A stretch of 34,017 nucleotides of DNA from an uncultured Verrucomicrobiota bacterium (GTDB lineage Bacteria > Verrucomicrobiota > Verrucomicrobiia > Limisphaerales > CAIYYI01). A model generated the notes under the pieces. It did no database searches. It worked only from the letters and a program-made list of their open reading frames with translations, and was not told where the DNA came from. Made by a program: the position numbers and the translations under genes. The DNA is taken from contig CAIYYI010000039.1 of NCBI GenBank assembly GCA_903930345.1, forward strand, positions 1 through 34,017, written 5' to 3'. The stretch's first letter is position 1; each line of letters starts with the position of its first letter. This document shows positions 1 to 7,077 of this stretch, piece after piece.

Positions 1-959
1 CCCAGGAATGCCCCGGTGGAGCAGGTGAGCACCTTGCCCGCGATCACCGCCAGGGTGATGATCAGGATCGGCTGCCAGTGGACGAGCAGCAGGGCCGGAT
101 TGATCAGCAGGCCGATGGCCACAAAGAAGATGGCGCTGAACATGTCGCGCACCGGCTCCAGCAGCGCCTCCACGCGGTGGATCTCCCGGGCCTCGGCGAT
201 CACCGCGCCAATGATGAACGCCCCCAGCGCCACGCTGTAGCCCAGTTTCACCGCCAGCAGGGACACCCCGAAGCACAGGCCCAGCAGCGTGAGGATGAGC
301 ATCTCGTTGCTCTTGAACCGCGCCACGTAACCAATCAGGCGCGGCACGGTCAGCAGCCCCGCCACGAGCGTCACCACAAGGAAGATCCCCAGCTTGCCCA
401 GCGTCAGCCCCACGTCCCCCAGGCTCAGGCTGCCCGTCATGGCGATGCCCGACAGCAGTGCGATCATGGCGATGCCCAGGATGTCCTCGATGATCAGGAT
501 GCCAAAGATGAGGTGGGCGAACTTCTCCTTCATCTTGCCCAGCTCCCCCAGCACCTTGATGATGATCGTGGTGGAGGACATGGAGAGCATGGCCCCGAGG
601 AAGACGCGGTCGAGGGTGGGCCAGCCGAAGAAATGCCCAACCATGTAGCCCACCCAGAAGAGCAGCAGGATTTCCAGCAGGGCGGCGAGGAGGGCCGAGG
701 CGCCCACCTGCTTGAGCTTCCGGAGGCTGAACTCCAGGCCCAGCGAGAACATCAGCAGGATCACGCCCAGTTCGGCGAGGGTGTTGATGGTGGCCTGATC
801 ATGGATGAAGGAGGCGGGCGGGGTGTGCGGCCCGATGAGGACACCCGCGATGATATAGCCCAGCACCACCGGCTGTTTCAGACGGTGGCAGATCACGGTG
901 ACCAGTCCGGCGGCGATCATCACCACCGCCAGGTCCTGCAGGAACATGACCGAATGCAC
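1..959 (-). CDS. Kef-type cation:proton antiporter, C-terminally cut by the window edge
   Basis: The minus strand reads continuously as a polytopic membrane protein of the monovalent cation:proton antiporter-2 (KefB/KefC-like) family, which exchanges K+ or Na+ for protons across the inner membrane. Visible family features include the opening MFLQDLAVVMIAAGL, then HRLKQPVVLGYIIAGVLIGP, a segment with LSMSSTTIIIKVLGELG, and FGILIIEDILGIAMIALLSG, which carries the intramembrane acidic residue. The alternation of hydrophobic helices is regular throughout. About 319 residues are present and the rest lies beyond position 1, so any C-terminal TrkA-N/RCK domain cannot be judged. Start candidates are GTG at 959 (VHSVMF) and ATG at 947 (MFLQDL). 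I chose GTG because relatives usually begin a few residues before the FLQDL motif. The family call is firm; substrate and gating are not visible. Confidence 0.88.
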   Translation of the reverse strand, partial: MHSVMFLQDLAVVMIAAGLVTVICHRLKQPVVLGYIIAGVLIGPHTPPASFIHDQATINTLAELGVILLMFSLGLEFSLRKLKQVGASALLAALLEILLLFWVGYMVGHFFGWPTLDRVFLGAMLSMSSTTIIIKVLGELGKMKEKFAHLIFGILIIEDILGIAMIALLSGIAMTGSLSLGDVGLTLGKLGIFLVVTLVAGLLTVPRLIGYVARFKSNEMLILTLLGLCFGVSLLAVKLGYSVALGAFIIGAVIAEAREIHRVEALLEPVRDMFSAIFFVAIGLLINPALLLVHWQPILIITLAVIAGKVLTCSTGAFL

Positions 960-1010
960 GGCCCAATGTTGTGTACCCGGCTGTCGGCGTCAATCCCCGG
1001 TGTGGGTTCT

Positions 1011-1406
1011 CGCCGGGGGGTTACACCGAAGTTCCAGGAGGTTTATTGCTCCAGCCGGATGGAAAATCCAAACCCGGTGGGGCGAGGATTCTTCCGAGCC
1101 GCGTGGGATGACCGCCCACCCACCCCGATTCCCTGTGTCACAATCTTCCCCCTATCCCAAGCGGCTCGCCAGAGGCTCGCCCTACCGGCAACGGATTGAC
1201 GGACATTTTTCCCGCCGGGGGTTACGCCGAAGTTCCGGGAGGTTTATTGCTCCAGCCGGATGGAAAATCCAAACCCGGTGGGGCGAGGATTCTTCCGAGC
1301 CGCGTGGGATGACCGCTCATCCACCCCGATTCCCTGTGTCACAATCTTCCCCCTATCCCAAGCGGTTCGGCAGGAGCCTCACCCCACCGGCAACGGGTTG
1401 GGGGGA
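1011..1406 (+). repeat. R1 palindromic repeat, tandem dimer (copies A and B)
   Basis: Two head-to-tail copies of a ~195-bp unit (about 1011-1210 and 1211-1406) lie just upstream of the antiporter start. Each unit begins with a cgccggggg/ttacgccgaagttcc block. It continues with two arms that are reverse complements: in copy B, 1275-1310 against 1355-1390 with a 44-nt loop, 30 of 36 positions Watson-Crick plus two G-U. Copy A has a divergent right arm (1154-1188) that still pairs partly with 1074-1109. Short open frames through the unit are non-coding shadows recurring at every copy. Confidence 0.9.
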
Positions 1407-1432
1407 AACCACAATCTGGTGGGCAGCGCAAA

Positions 1433-1451
1433 GCAGGATTACAAATCCTGC
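1433..1451. repeat. Short perfect hairpin, R3 family
   Basis: GCAGGATT/ACA/AATCCTGC is a perfect 8-bp stem with a 3-nt loop. A related hairpin with the same TTxxxAATCC core lies at 8660-8674, so this looks like a small dispersed REP-like palindrome. The surrounding 1407-1591 stretch shows no gene. Confidence 0.6.
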
Positions 1452-1591
1452 GCCCCGTTGTGTGGTCGATCACCACTTGGATTCCTAACCTTTTTAACGG
1501 TTTAAACGCTTCCATGAATCCGCACTCGGCGATCCCCTGCTCCGCGTTGGTTCAGGCTGGCAAGGGCCTCCGCCCTTTGCGACTCTGGACC

Positions 1592-1960
1592 TTATGCCCT
1601 TTGCGCTGGGTCTGTTCCCGGGGGCTGGCTTTCCGGGACGTGTGCCGAAGGATTGATACCCAGCCATTCCAGCAAACGATTCTCAATCAGCAACACTTGG
1701 GCCGCCGTAAGTTTGCCCAGATATTTCTCCGCCCGTTTGTGGGAGAGGGTGGCCGGGTTTTGCGCCAAAAAAGCGCCCGGTTTTAAGAACGGCAGCGGAA
1801 TTATCACTTCAAACCGCGACCCGCGCAACTGCGTGGTGTGGGGAATGACGGTGATGAGGAGGCGGTCTTCAGACCCGCACGGGCCGCTTAAAACCAGCGC
1901 GGGCCGAACTTTTTCGGCCAGGCCCATGTCCACGAGCCAGATTTCACCTTTTTCCGGCAC
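1592..1960 (-). CDS. MazF/PemK-type toxin (type II toxin-antitoxin endoribonuclease)
   Basis: This 122-residue protein opens with VPEKGEIWLVDMGLAEKVRPALVLSG, the N-terminal beta-barrel signature of the PemK/MazF toxin fold (P-x-x-G-E-I-W-x-V-D then R-P-A-L-V). It continues with LLITVIPHTTQLRGSRFEV and a C-terminal helix containing LGKLTAAQVLLIENRLLEWLG. Family members are sequence-specific endoribonucleases that halt translation when the antitoxin is degraded. The GTG start at 1960 is preceded by an AGGAAGAGG ribosome-binding site at suitable spacing. It lies inside the end of the antitoxin gene (17-bp overlap), which implies translational coupling. An in-frame extension to 2014 would run through the antitoxin and is less likely. 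Recognition sequence and activity cannot be read from sequence. Confidence 0.8.
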   Translation of the reverse strand: MPEKGEIWLVDMGLAEKVRPALVLSGPCGSEDRLLITVIPHTTQLRGSRFEVIIPLPFLKPGAFLAQNPATLSHKRAEKYLGKLTAAQVLLIENRLLEWLGINPSAHVPESQPPGTDPAQRA

Positions 1961-2144
1961 TGGCCTCTTCCTGGTCCAAGGCGGCAAAGGAAACGCGCGC
2001 CAATTCGTCGGCATCGGCCTCGGTCCACGGCTCCCCGTAAATCTCCGTTGACCGCCACTCCGCCAAGGCTTTGCAGACGGCCTCCTGTTCGGCGGGAGGC
2101 AGGCTTTGAACCAGGCCGATGATGTGCAACGCGATCGAACTCAT
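1944..2144 (-). CDS. Small antitoxin partner of the MazF/PemK-type toxin
   Basis: A 66-residue acidic protein beginning MSSIALHIIGLVQSLPPAEQ lies directly upstream of the toxin and overlaps it by 17 bp in the same operon. The N-terminal helical region with SLPPAEQEAVCKALAEW resembles small addiction-module antitoxins whose first helices form a dimer. The tail, with several Asp and Glu, could wrap the toxin. The antitoxin role is inferred mostly from position and size, since no strong DNA-binding motif (ribbon-helix-helix or AbrB) is evident. ATG at 2144 is preferred; an in-frame ATG at 2171 is an alternative and neither has a clear Shine-Dalgarno. The locus is bracketed by R1 dimers. Confidence 0.6.
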   Translation of the reverse strand: MSSIALHIIGLVQSLPPAEQEAVCKALAEWRSTEIYGEPWTEADADELARVSFAALDQEEASAGKR

Positions 2145-2200
2145 GGGCCAAATGTAGCGGCGATTGAGCATAAACTCAAGTTGGAACCACGGAACCAACG

Positions 2201-2580
2201 CCAAGGGTTACGCCGAAGTTCCGGGAGGTTTATTGCTCCAGGCGGAGGGAAAACCCAAACCCGGTGGGGCGAGGATTCTTCCGAGCCGCGTGGGACGTCC
2301 GGCCAACCACACTGAATCCCTTTGTGACAGTTTTCCCCCTATCCCAAGCGGTTCGGCAGGAGCCTCACCCCACCGGCAACGGGTTGACGAACATTTTCCC
2401 CGGCGGGGGTTAGCCGAGTATCTGGGAGTTTTCTTGCTCCAGCCGGATGGAAAATCCAAACCCGGTGGGGCGAGGATTCTTCCGAGCCGCGTGGGATGAC
2501 CGCTCATCCACCCCGATTCCCTTTGCGACAGTCTTCCCCCTATCCCAAGCGGTTCGGAAGAATCCTCGGTCAGGAATTGG
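2201..2580 (+). repeat. R1 palindromic repeat, tandem dimer (copies C and D)
   Basis: A second same-orientation R1 dimer, copy C about 2201-2397 and copy D about 2398-2580. In copy C the arms are 2261-2296 and 2341-2376. In copy D the left arm (2462-2497) is intact, but the right arm starts normally at 2542 and degenerates after about 2560. The toxin-antitoxin pair at 1592-2144 therefore sits between two R1 dimers. Confidence 0.88.
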
Positions 2581-2630
2581 GGGTGTTCAAGAATCCAGGC
2601 TGAGGGAAACCCAAAACATCCTTTTTTGCC

Positions 2631-2665
2631 TTTATTAGCGTTAATTGGCGTCCATTAGCGGTTGA
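2631..2665 (+). repeat. R2 short dispersed repeat
   Basis: One copy of a ~33-bp motif of the form TTTATTAGCG...GGCGTCCATTAGCGG...TTGA. It recurs at about 8485, 8549, 8612, 11182, 12732, 12784 and 13625 in both orientations. It is intergenic, upstream of the symporter gene. Confidence 0.75.
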
Positions 2666-2749
2666 ACTAGGTTTCTGCGGAACCGGGGTGGAGGTTTGCC
2701 AACTGAAAGTTTGACCTGATCCCCGGTTTTTCGCAACCATTCCGGCCCA

Positions 2750-4207
2750 GTGCTGATGTCGCCGACCGTGGTCATGACCTGTATTGTCTGCTACTTCGCC
2801 ATGCTCTTGGTGATTGCGTGGCGGACCGGTCGTCACGCGGGCAACGCGGCTTACTTCCTGGGCAACAAGGCCTCCCCCTGGTGGGCGGTGGCTTTCGGCC
2901 TGATTGGCGACAGCCTTTCCGGGGTGACGTTCATCTCCGTGCCTGGCCAGGTCGGCACCGCCCAGTTCTCCTACCTGCAAATGGTGTTCGGGTATGTGCT
3001 GGGTTACGTGGTGATTGCGGAGGTGCTGCTGCCGCTCTATTACCGGCTGAACCTCACCTCCATCTACACCTATCTGCTGGAGCGGTTGGGCCCCAACGCC
3101 CAACGGATGGGATCGCTCTTCTTCCTGCTCTCCCGCACGGTGGGGGCGGCGGCCCGGTTGTTCCTGGCCGCCGGGGTGTTGCACCAATTCGTTTTTGCCG
3201 CCTGGGGGATTCCCTTCTGGCTGACCGTCGCCATCATCATCGTGCTGATGCTCCTCTACACGTACCAGGGGGGCATTCGCACGCTGGTTTGGACCGACAC
3301 GTTTCAATCGGCCTTTCTTTTGCTGGGTCTGATCATCTCGGTGATCATCATCGCGCAATCCGTCGGGGATGATGCCTGGCGGGGGGCCACCCGCGCCGGC
3401 CAGAGCCTCAGCCAGATTTTCTTCTGGGATTGGAAGGAAGACCGGTATTTTTGGAAGCAGTTGGTGGGGGGGGCATTCGTGGCGATCTGCATGACTGGTC
3501 TGGACCAGAACATGATGCAGAAAAACCTCAGTTGCCGCAGCCTGCGGGAGGCCAAGCGGAATATCCGGTGGTTTTCCGTGGCGGTGGTGCTGGTGAACCT
3601 GCTTTTCCTCTGGCTGGGCGCCCTGCTGTACCAGTATGCCGCCGTCAAACAGGTGGCGTTGCCCGCCCGGGCGGATCACCTGTTTCCCATGCTGGCCCTG
3701 CAGCACCTGGGTTGGGCGGCCGGGCTGGTGTTCATCATCGGCCTCACGGCGGCCACCTTCTCCAGCGCGGATTCCGTGCTGACCACCCTGACCACTTCCT
3801 TCTGCGTGGATCTGCTCCGCATGGATCGGGAGGAGGGGTGGACCGATGCGCGGCGCACCCGGGTGCGGCACGTGGTTCACATCGGCTTTGCCATCCTCCT
3901 GCTGGTGGTGATCCTGTTATTCTACCGTTTCACGAGCGATTCCGTCATTTCGCTCATTCTGAAACTGGCCAATTACACCTACGGGCCACTTTTGGGGTTG
4001 TTTGCGTTCAGCCTGGTCACACGGAGGCCGGTCAAAAATGCCTGGGTGCCGATGATTTGCCTGTGGCCCCCCGTTTTTTGCTGGGGCTTGGAAAGTCAGT
4101 CAATAGCGTGGTTCTCGGGGTACCGGTTTGGCAATGAACTGTTGATCATCAATGGCTTGCTGACCTTTGGCGGGCTGTGGCTGAGCAGTTTTTTTGTCCG
4201 TCGATAA
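2750..4207 (+). CDS. Sodium:solute symporter (SSS/SLC5 family)
   Basis: This 485-residue inner-membrane protein has about a dozen hydrophobic helices and the hallmarks of the sodium:solute symporter family. Early segments read YFLGNKASPWWAVAFGLIGDSLSG, then TSIYTYLLERLG, and a later helix carries TAATFSSADSVLTTLTTSF, where the serines near residue 338 correspond to the conserved Na2 sodium site. Family members use the sodium gradient to import sugars, amino acids, organic acids or vitamins; the substrate cannot be deduced. The length is close to the family norm and the C-terminus is complete. The start is GTG at 2750 or, equally plausible, ATG at 2756; no obvious Shine-Dalgarno is present. 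The next gene is a porin-like protein, so outer- and inner-membrane uptake genes are neighbours here, though the porin has its own promoter. Confidence 0.9.
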   Translation: MLMSPTVVMTCIVCYFAMLLVIAWRTGRHAGNAAYFLGNKASPWWAVAFGLIGDSLSGVTFISVPGQVGTAQFSYLQMVFGYVLGYVVIAEVLLPLYYRLNLTSIYTYLLERLGPNAQRMGSLFFLLSRTVGAAARLFLAAGVLHQFVFAAWGIPFWLTVAIIIVLMLLYTYQGGIRTLVWTDTFQSAFLLLGLIISVIIIAQSVGDDAWRGATRAGQSLSQIFFWDWKEDRYFWKQLVGGAFVAICMTGLDQNMMQKNLSCRSLREAKRNIRWFSVAVVLVNLLFLWLGALLYQYAAVKQVALPARADHLFPMLALQHLGWAAGLVFIIGLTAATFSSADSVLTTLTTSFCVDLLRMDREEGWTDARRTRVRHVVHIGFAILLLVVILLFYRFTSDSVISLILKLANYTYGPLLGLFAFSLVTRRPVKNAWVPMICLWPPVFCWGLESQSIAWFSGYRFGNELLIINGLLTFGGLWLSSFFVRR

Positions 4208-4285
4208 TTGCATGTATCCAGTTTATGGAGAGTCGCTTAGGTGTTTAAAAGAACCCTGGAATACAGGTTGGAAAGCAGTGGGGGG

Positions 4286-4314
4286 TTGCATCCGAATGGG
4301 GAACGTTGTACAAT
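4286..4314 (+). promoter_or_regulatory. Sigma-70-type promoter of the first porin gene
   Basis: TTGCAT (4286-4291), a 17-bp spacer and TACAAT (4309-4314) form a good housekeeping promoter. The predicted start near 4321 gives a ~37-nt leader before ATG 4358, with a GAGGAAC ribosome-binding site. The same block (GGGTTGCATCCG...TTGTA) recurs at 8853-8881 upstream of the paralogous porin, which supports function. Confidence 0.7.
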
Positions 4315-4357
4315 TCGCGGTCAAACTAGTAACCAACCAACAATAGAGGAACAATAG

Positions 4358-5665
4358 ATGAAGTTAAATCCATGGACACTGGGTTTGGTCGCTCTCGGCG
4401 TGGTCAGCTTGGCCTCGGTCGTTCAGGCCGAGGAGAAGACCAGTCCGCTCGAGACCGCAATCTCCAAGACGATCATCAGCGGCTATGTCGATACTTCCGC
4501 CGTCTGGAAGCTCGGCAAGGATAGCAGCGGCGTAGCACCGGGTGCCAATCGCATCCTGGGCCGTTCGTTCGACAACAACAAGAACGACGGATTTAACCTG
4601 AATGTCGTCAAGATCTCCATTGAGAAGCCGCTGGATGACGCCCAATGGGCCGCCGGTTACAAAGCCGACCTGCTCTTTGGGCCTGACGCGGTGGGTTGGA
4701 ATCCTTCGGTGTCCTCCGCCACGGGTGCGGCCGCCGCCAATTCTGACTTTGCGCTGAAGCAGGCCTACGTGGCGCTGCGCGCTCCGGTGGGCAATGGGTT
4801 GGACTTCAAGATGGGCGTGTTTGACAGTCCGCTCGGCTACGAGGTTTTTGAAGCGGGCAACAACCAGAACTACAGCCGTTCCTATGGGTATGGCATGGAG
4901 CCTTCCGAGCACACCGGGTTGCTGGCCAGCTATAAGATCAACGACATCGTCAGTGTGAGCGCGGGGGTGGCCAACACCATTACCACTGGCATCAATGATC
5001 GCGCTGTCCGAGGTGGTTTCTCGCCGACAGAGGCGGAAAAGACCTATATGGGCACCGTCACCCTGACGGCTCCGGAAAGCCTCGGTTTTCTGAAGGGCTC
5101 CACGCTGACGGCCGGTATCGTGAATGGTTTGGACGCCAATCCTGGCAAGCCGGTTGCCAACGAGCGTGACACCACCCATATCTATGTGGGCGGCACCTTC
5201 AACACCCCGGTGACCGGTTTGACGCTGGGAGCCGCCTGGGATTTCCGGGAAAAACAGGATCGTGACGGAGCCCTTGGCGCACGCTTCAGCCCGAATGTCA
5301 CCGAGTACGCAGTGGCGGGATACATCGTTTACCAGGCGACGGAAAAGCTCAAGCTCGCCAACCGGGTTGACTTCTACAATGGTGATCAGAACGATCCGAC
5401 CGTGGCGCAGTACACCCCGTCTGGAACAACCTATTCTTACCCGACCCACCAATGGGATGATGGCAACAAGCTGATGTCCGTGACCAGCACCGTGGACTAC
5501 AGTCTGTGGGCCAATGTCGTTTCCCGCCTGGAATTCCGCTGGGATCACGACCTGACCGGGCAGAAGGGCACCATTCCGACGATCGCCGCACCGCCAGCCG
5601 GCCCGTTCGGGTATGACGACAACAACGCCTTCACGGTGGCGCTGAACGTCATCTACAAGTTCTAA
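4358..5665 (+). CDS. Porin-like outer-membrane beta-barrel protein, paralogue 1
   Basis: This 435-residue precursor starts with a classical Sec signal peptide, with cleavage expected after ASVVQA around residue 24. The mature part alternates short amphipathic strands and turns, has few cysteines, and ends ALNVIYKF. The terminal phenylalanine is the usual BAM recognition signal of outer-membrane barrels. The pattern (ISGYVDTSAVWKLG, DFKMGVFDSPLGYEVFEAG, TGLLASYKI) fits the putative beta-barrel porin family (OmpL-like, bbp2), so it probably forms a passive channel for small solutes. It closely resembles the 413-residue protein at 9101-10342 along its whole length. An rho-independent terminator follows immediately, so it is probably monocistronic. 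The ATG start has a GAGG Shine-Dalgarno. Ligand specificity is unknown. Confidence 0.85.
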   Translation: MKLNPWTLGLVALGVVSLASVVQAEEKTSPLETAISKTIISGYVDTSAVWKLGKDSSGVAPGANRILGRSFDNNKNDGFNLNVVKISIEKPLDDAQWAAGYKADLLFGPDAVGWNPSVSSATGAAAANSDFALKQAYVALRAPVGNGLDFKMGVFDSPLGYEVFEAGNNQNYSRSYGYGMEPSEHTGLLASYKINDIVSVSAGVANTITTGINDRAVRGGFSPTEAEKTYMGTVTLTAPESLGFLKGSTLTAGIVNGLDANPGKPVANERDTTHIYVGGTFNTPVTGLTLGAAWDFREKQDRDGALGARFSPNVTEYAVAGYIVYQATEKLKLANRVDFYNGDQNDPTVAQYTPSGTTYSYPTHQWDDGNKLMSVTSTVDYSLWANVVSRLEFRWDHDLTGQKGTIPTIAAPPAGPFGYDDNNAFTVALNVIYKF

Positions 5666-5681
5666 TCGGATTCTTTTAACG

Positions 5682-5717
5682 AAAAACCCTCCCGGGAAAA
5701 CCGGGAGGGTTTTTTTT
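5682..5717 (+). terminator. Rho-independent terminator after porin 1
   Basis: CCCTCCCGG (5687-5695) pairs perfectly with CCGGGAGGG (5701-5709) around a GAAAA loop, preceded by five A and followed by eight T. It lies 17 bp after the porin stop codon. Porin 2 has a near-identical terminator. Confidence 0.95.
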
Positions 5718-5820
5718 ATGAGGAGGCCGCCCGCAACAGGCAACGACGGATCGGGTGTGCGAGCCCCCCCGAAAAGCGGTGGCACAAGCCCTATGGCAGG
5801 TTGCCATCAAAGTCGCGAAG

Positions 5821-5847
5821 CAGTCTTGGACTGCGGCCGCTTGCCGC
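5821..5847. repeat. Pair of short palindromes
   Basis: CAGTC/TTG/GACTG (5821-5833) abuts GCGGC/CGCTT/GCCGC (5833-5847). Both are small perfect hairpins in the gene-free stretch after the porin terminator and are probably REP-like elements. Confidence 0.45.
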
Positions 5848-5925
5848 CGCTTTGTGGGACAACCGATGTGCTGCAACTAAAAACAGAACAGCATCCAGCC
5901 CAAGCCATCACCCCCGTTCGTAGTA

Positions 5926-5939
5926 CGGGCTTCAGCCCG
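5926..5939. repeat. Short palindrome CGGGC/TTCA/GCCCG
   Basis: A perfect 5-bp stem with a four-base loop, in the context GTAGTACGGGCTTCAGCCCG. It is a compact intergenic hairpin with no coding context. Confidence 0.4.
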
Positions 5940-6223
5940 CCACAACGGTGACCACTAATAAACGCAGCCTGGAAAAATCAGTTGAATTCGACAGCGGCAA
6001 CTTGGAGAACGAAGAAAGAGCCACCTGCTCTTTTGTGGAAACGAAAAAACGTTGAAAAACCGGCGCGGTCGGCCTACTGTTTGCCTTGTGAAATCCTCTT
6101 GGAAAATCGGGGAAAAACGAGTGGGCAGGATGGGGGCCAGAAAAACCCTGAACTGGTAAAGAAAAAGTAAAGTTTTAGTAAACTTTCGTTCGAACCACTC
6201 GGCCGTTCTTTGACATTTATTCG
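5940..6223. other. Gene-free spacer
   Basis: I see no credible gene here. Open frames in this stretch have unordered composition and no start signals. It is more AT-rich than its surroundings and contains a perfect 7-bp AT hairpin at 6169-6186 (AAAGTTT/TAGT/AAACTTT). Confidence 0.6.
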
Positions 6224-6310
6224 TGCCGGGCTGCACCCCACATCCGGGAGCTTGTTTGTCCCAGCAGGTTGGAATACCAAAACCCGGTGGGGATTCCTCC
6301 GAGCCGTCCC
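6224..6310 (+). repeat. Partial R1 copy (left half only)
   Basis: This fragment retains the CCGGGAG...TTGT.CCAGCAGG.TGGAA...AAACCCGGTGGGG...TCC.CCGAGCCG order of the R1 left half. It carries an internal deletion and lacks the right arm. It lies a few hundred bases before the full E/F dimer. Confidence 0.65.
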
Positions 6311-6390
6311 TGTCTTCAAATCCGCAATCCACAATCCACAATTGTGTGAGCCGTCCCCGTTGCCATTCCGCCTTTCCAACCAAATTCATC

Positions 6391-6440
6391 TTCCAGTCAC
6401 TTCCGGTCACCTTCAGTCACGTTTAGTCATCTTTGGTCAC
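6391..6440 (+). repeat. Tandem array, five 10-bp units (TTCNGTCAC type)
   Basis: Five contiguous 10-bp units ending in GTCAC or GTCAT: TTCCAGTCAC, TTCCGGTCAC, CTTCAGTCAC, GTTTAGTCAT, CTTTGGTCAC. The spacing is exactly ten bases, so the conserved GTCAC cores fall about one helical turn apart. Imperfect conservation of the first half of each unit suggests an old array or selection on the core. Confidence 0.85.
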
Positions 6441-6490
6441 CCGTAATTCTACTTTGCCCCACGCTTTTCCATGCGCCGCCGCGAAACAGG

Positions 6491-6540
6491 GTGCCAAAAG
6501 GTGCCAAAAAGTGCCGGAAAGTGCCAGAAAGTGCCAGAAA
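6491..6540 (+). repeat. Tandem array, five 10-bp units (GTGCCAGAAA type)
   Basis: Five contiguous units: GTGCCAAAAG, GTGCCAAAAA, GTGCCGGAAA, GTGCCAGAAA, GTGCCAGAAA. GTGCC is invariant and the purine tails vary. It starts 50 bp after the end of the GTCAC array and has the same period and copy number but an unrelated sequence. Confidence 0.88.
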
Positions 6541-6557
6541 ACGGCATTCTGGCTTCC

Positions 6558-6960
6558 GCGCCGGGTATTGCGCCGAAGTTCCGCGAGATTCCTTGCTCCA
6601 GCCGGATGGAAAACCAAAACCCGGTGGGGCGAGGATTCTTCCGAGCCGCGTGGGGCGTTCGCGTATCCATCCCGATTCCCTTTGCCACAGTCTTCCCCCT
6701 ATCCCAAGCGGTTCGGCAGGAGCCTCACCCCACCGGCAACGGGTTGGCGGACGTTTTCCCCGCCAGGGGTTACGCCGAGTATCCGGGAGTTTTCTTGCTC
6801 CAGCAGGATGGAAAACCCAAAACCCGGTGGGGCGAGGATTCTTCCGAGCCGCGTGGGGCGTTCGCGTATCCATCCCGATTCCCTTTGCCACAATCTTCCC
6901 CCTGTCCCAAGCGGTTCGGCAGGAGCCTTCCCCCACTGGCAACGGGTTGGGGGGACGTTT
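6558..6960 (+). repeat. R1 palindromic repeat, tandem dimer (copies E and F)
   Basis: A third same-orientation dimer, copy E about 6558-6758 and copy F about 6759-6960. Arms are 6621-6656 with 6701-6736 in E, and 6824-6859 with 6904-6939 in F. Both copies carry GGGGCGTTCGCGTATCCATC between the arms where copies B and D carry GGGATGACCGCTCATCCACC, so E and F form a subtype. Confidence 0.9.
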
Positions 6961-7040
6961 TGTCATCGGTCATTGGCTTCGGCCTTTCAACCCGTCCTCC
7001 ATCCCTGCTCCACCGGATAACCAAAATTCCGTATGTAAAC

Positions 7041-7070
7041 TTGACTTTAGATTCCTCGTCTTAATATAAA
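7041..7070 (+). promoter_or_regulatory. Sigma-70-type promoter of the DUF4143 ATPase, possibly leaderless
   Basis: TTGACT (7041-7046), an 18-bp spacer and TATAAA (7065-7070) match the consensus at five of six positions each. The expected transcription start (about 7077) coincides with ATG 7078. No Shine-Dalgarno precedes the ATG, which is consistent with a leaderless message. Confidence 0.6.
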
Positions 7071-7077
7071 AGTCCAT

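Noticed and set aside
78-1199. Plus-strand frame of 373 codons at the left edge
   Set aside because: It is antisense to the antiporter and then runs into an R1 repeat; its Gln/His-rich composition is not protein-like.
1428-1500. tRNA gene around the GCAGGATTACAAATCCTGC hairpin
   Set aside because: The stem-loop has only a 3-nt loop and there is no cloverleaf or T-loop consensus nearby.
6391-6540. CRISPR array
   Set aside because: The repeats are 10 bp and contiguous with no unique spacers, and no cas gene is present.
6427-7069. Several overlapping ~190-codon frames on both strands
   Set aside because: They are translations of the tandem arrays and R1 copies; the same peptide phrases recur at every R1 copy in different frames.
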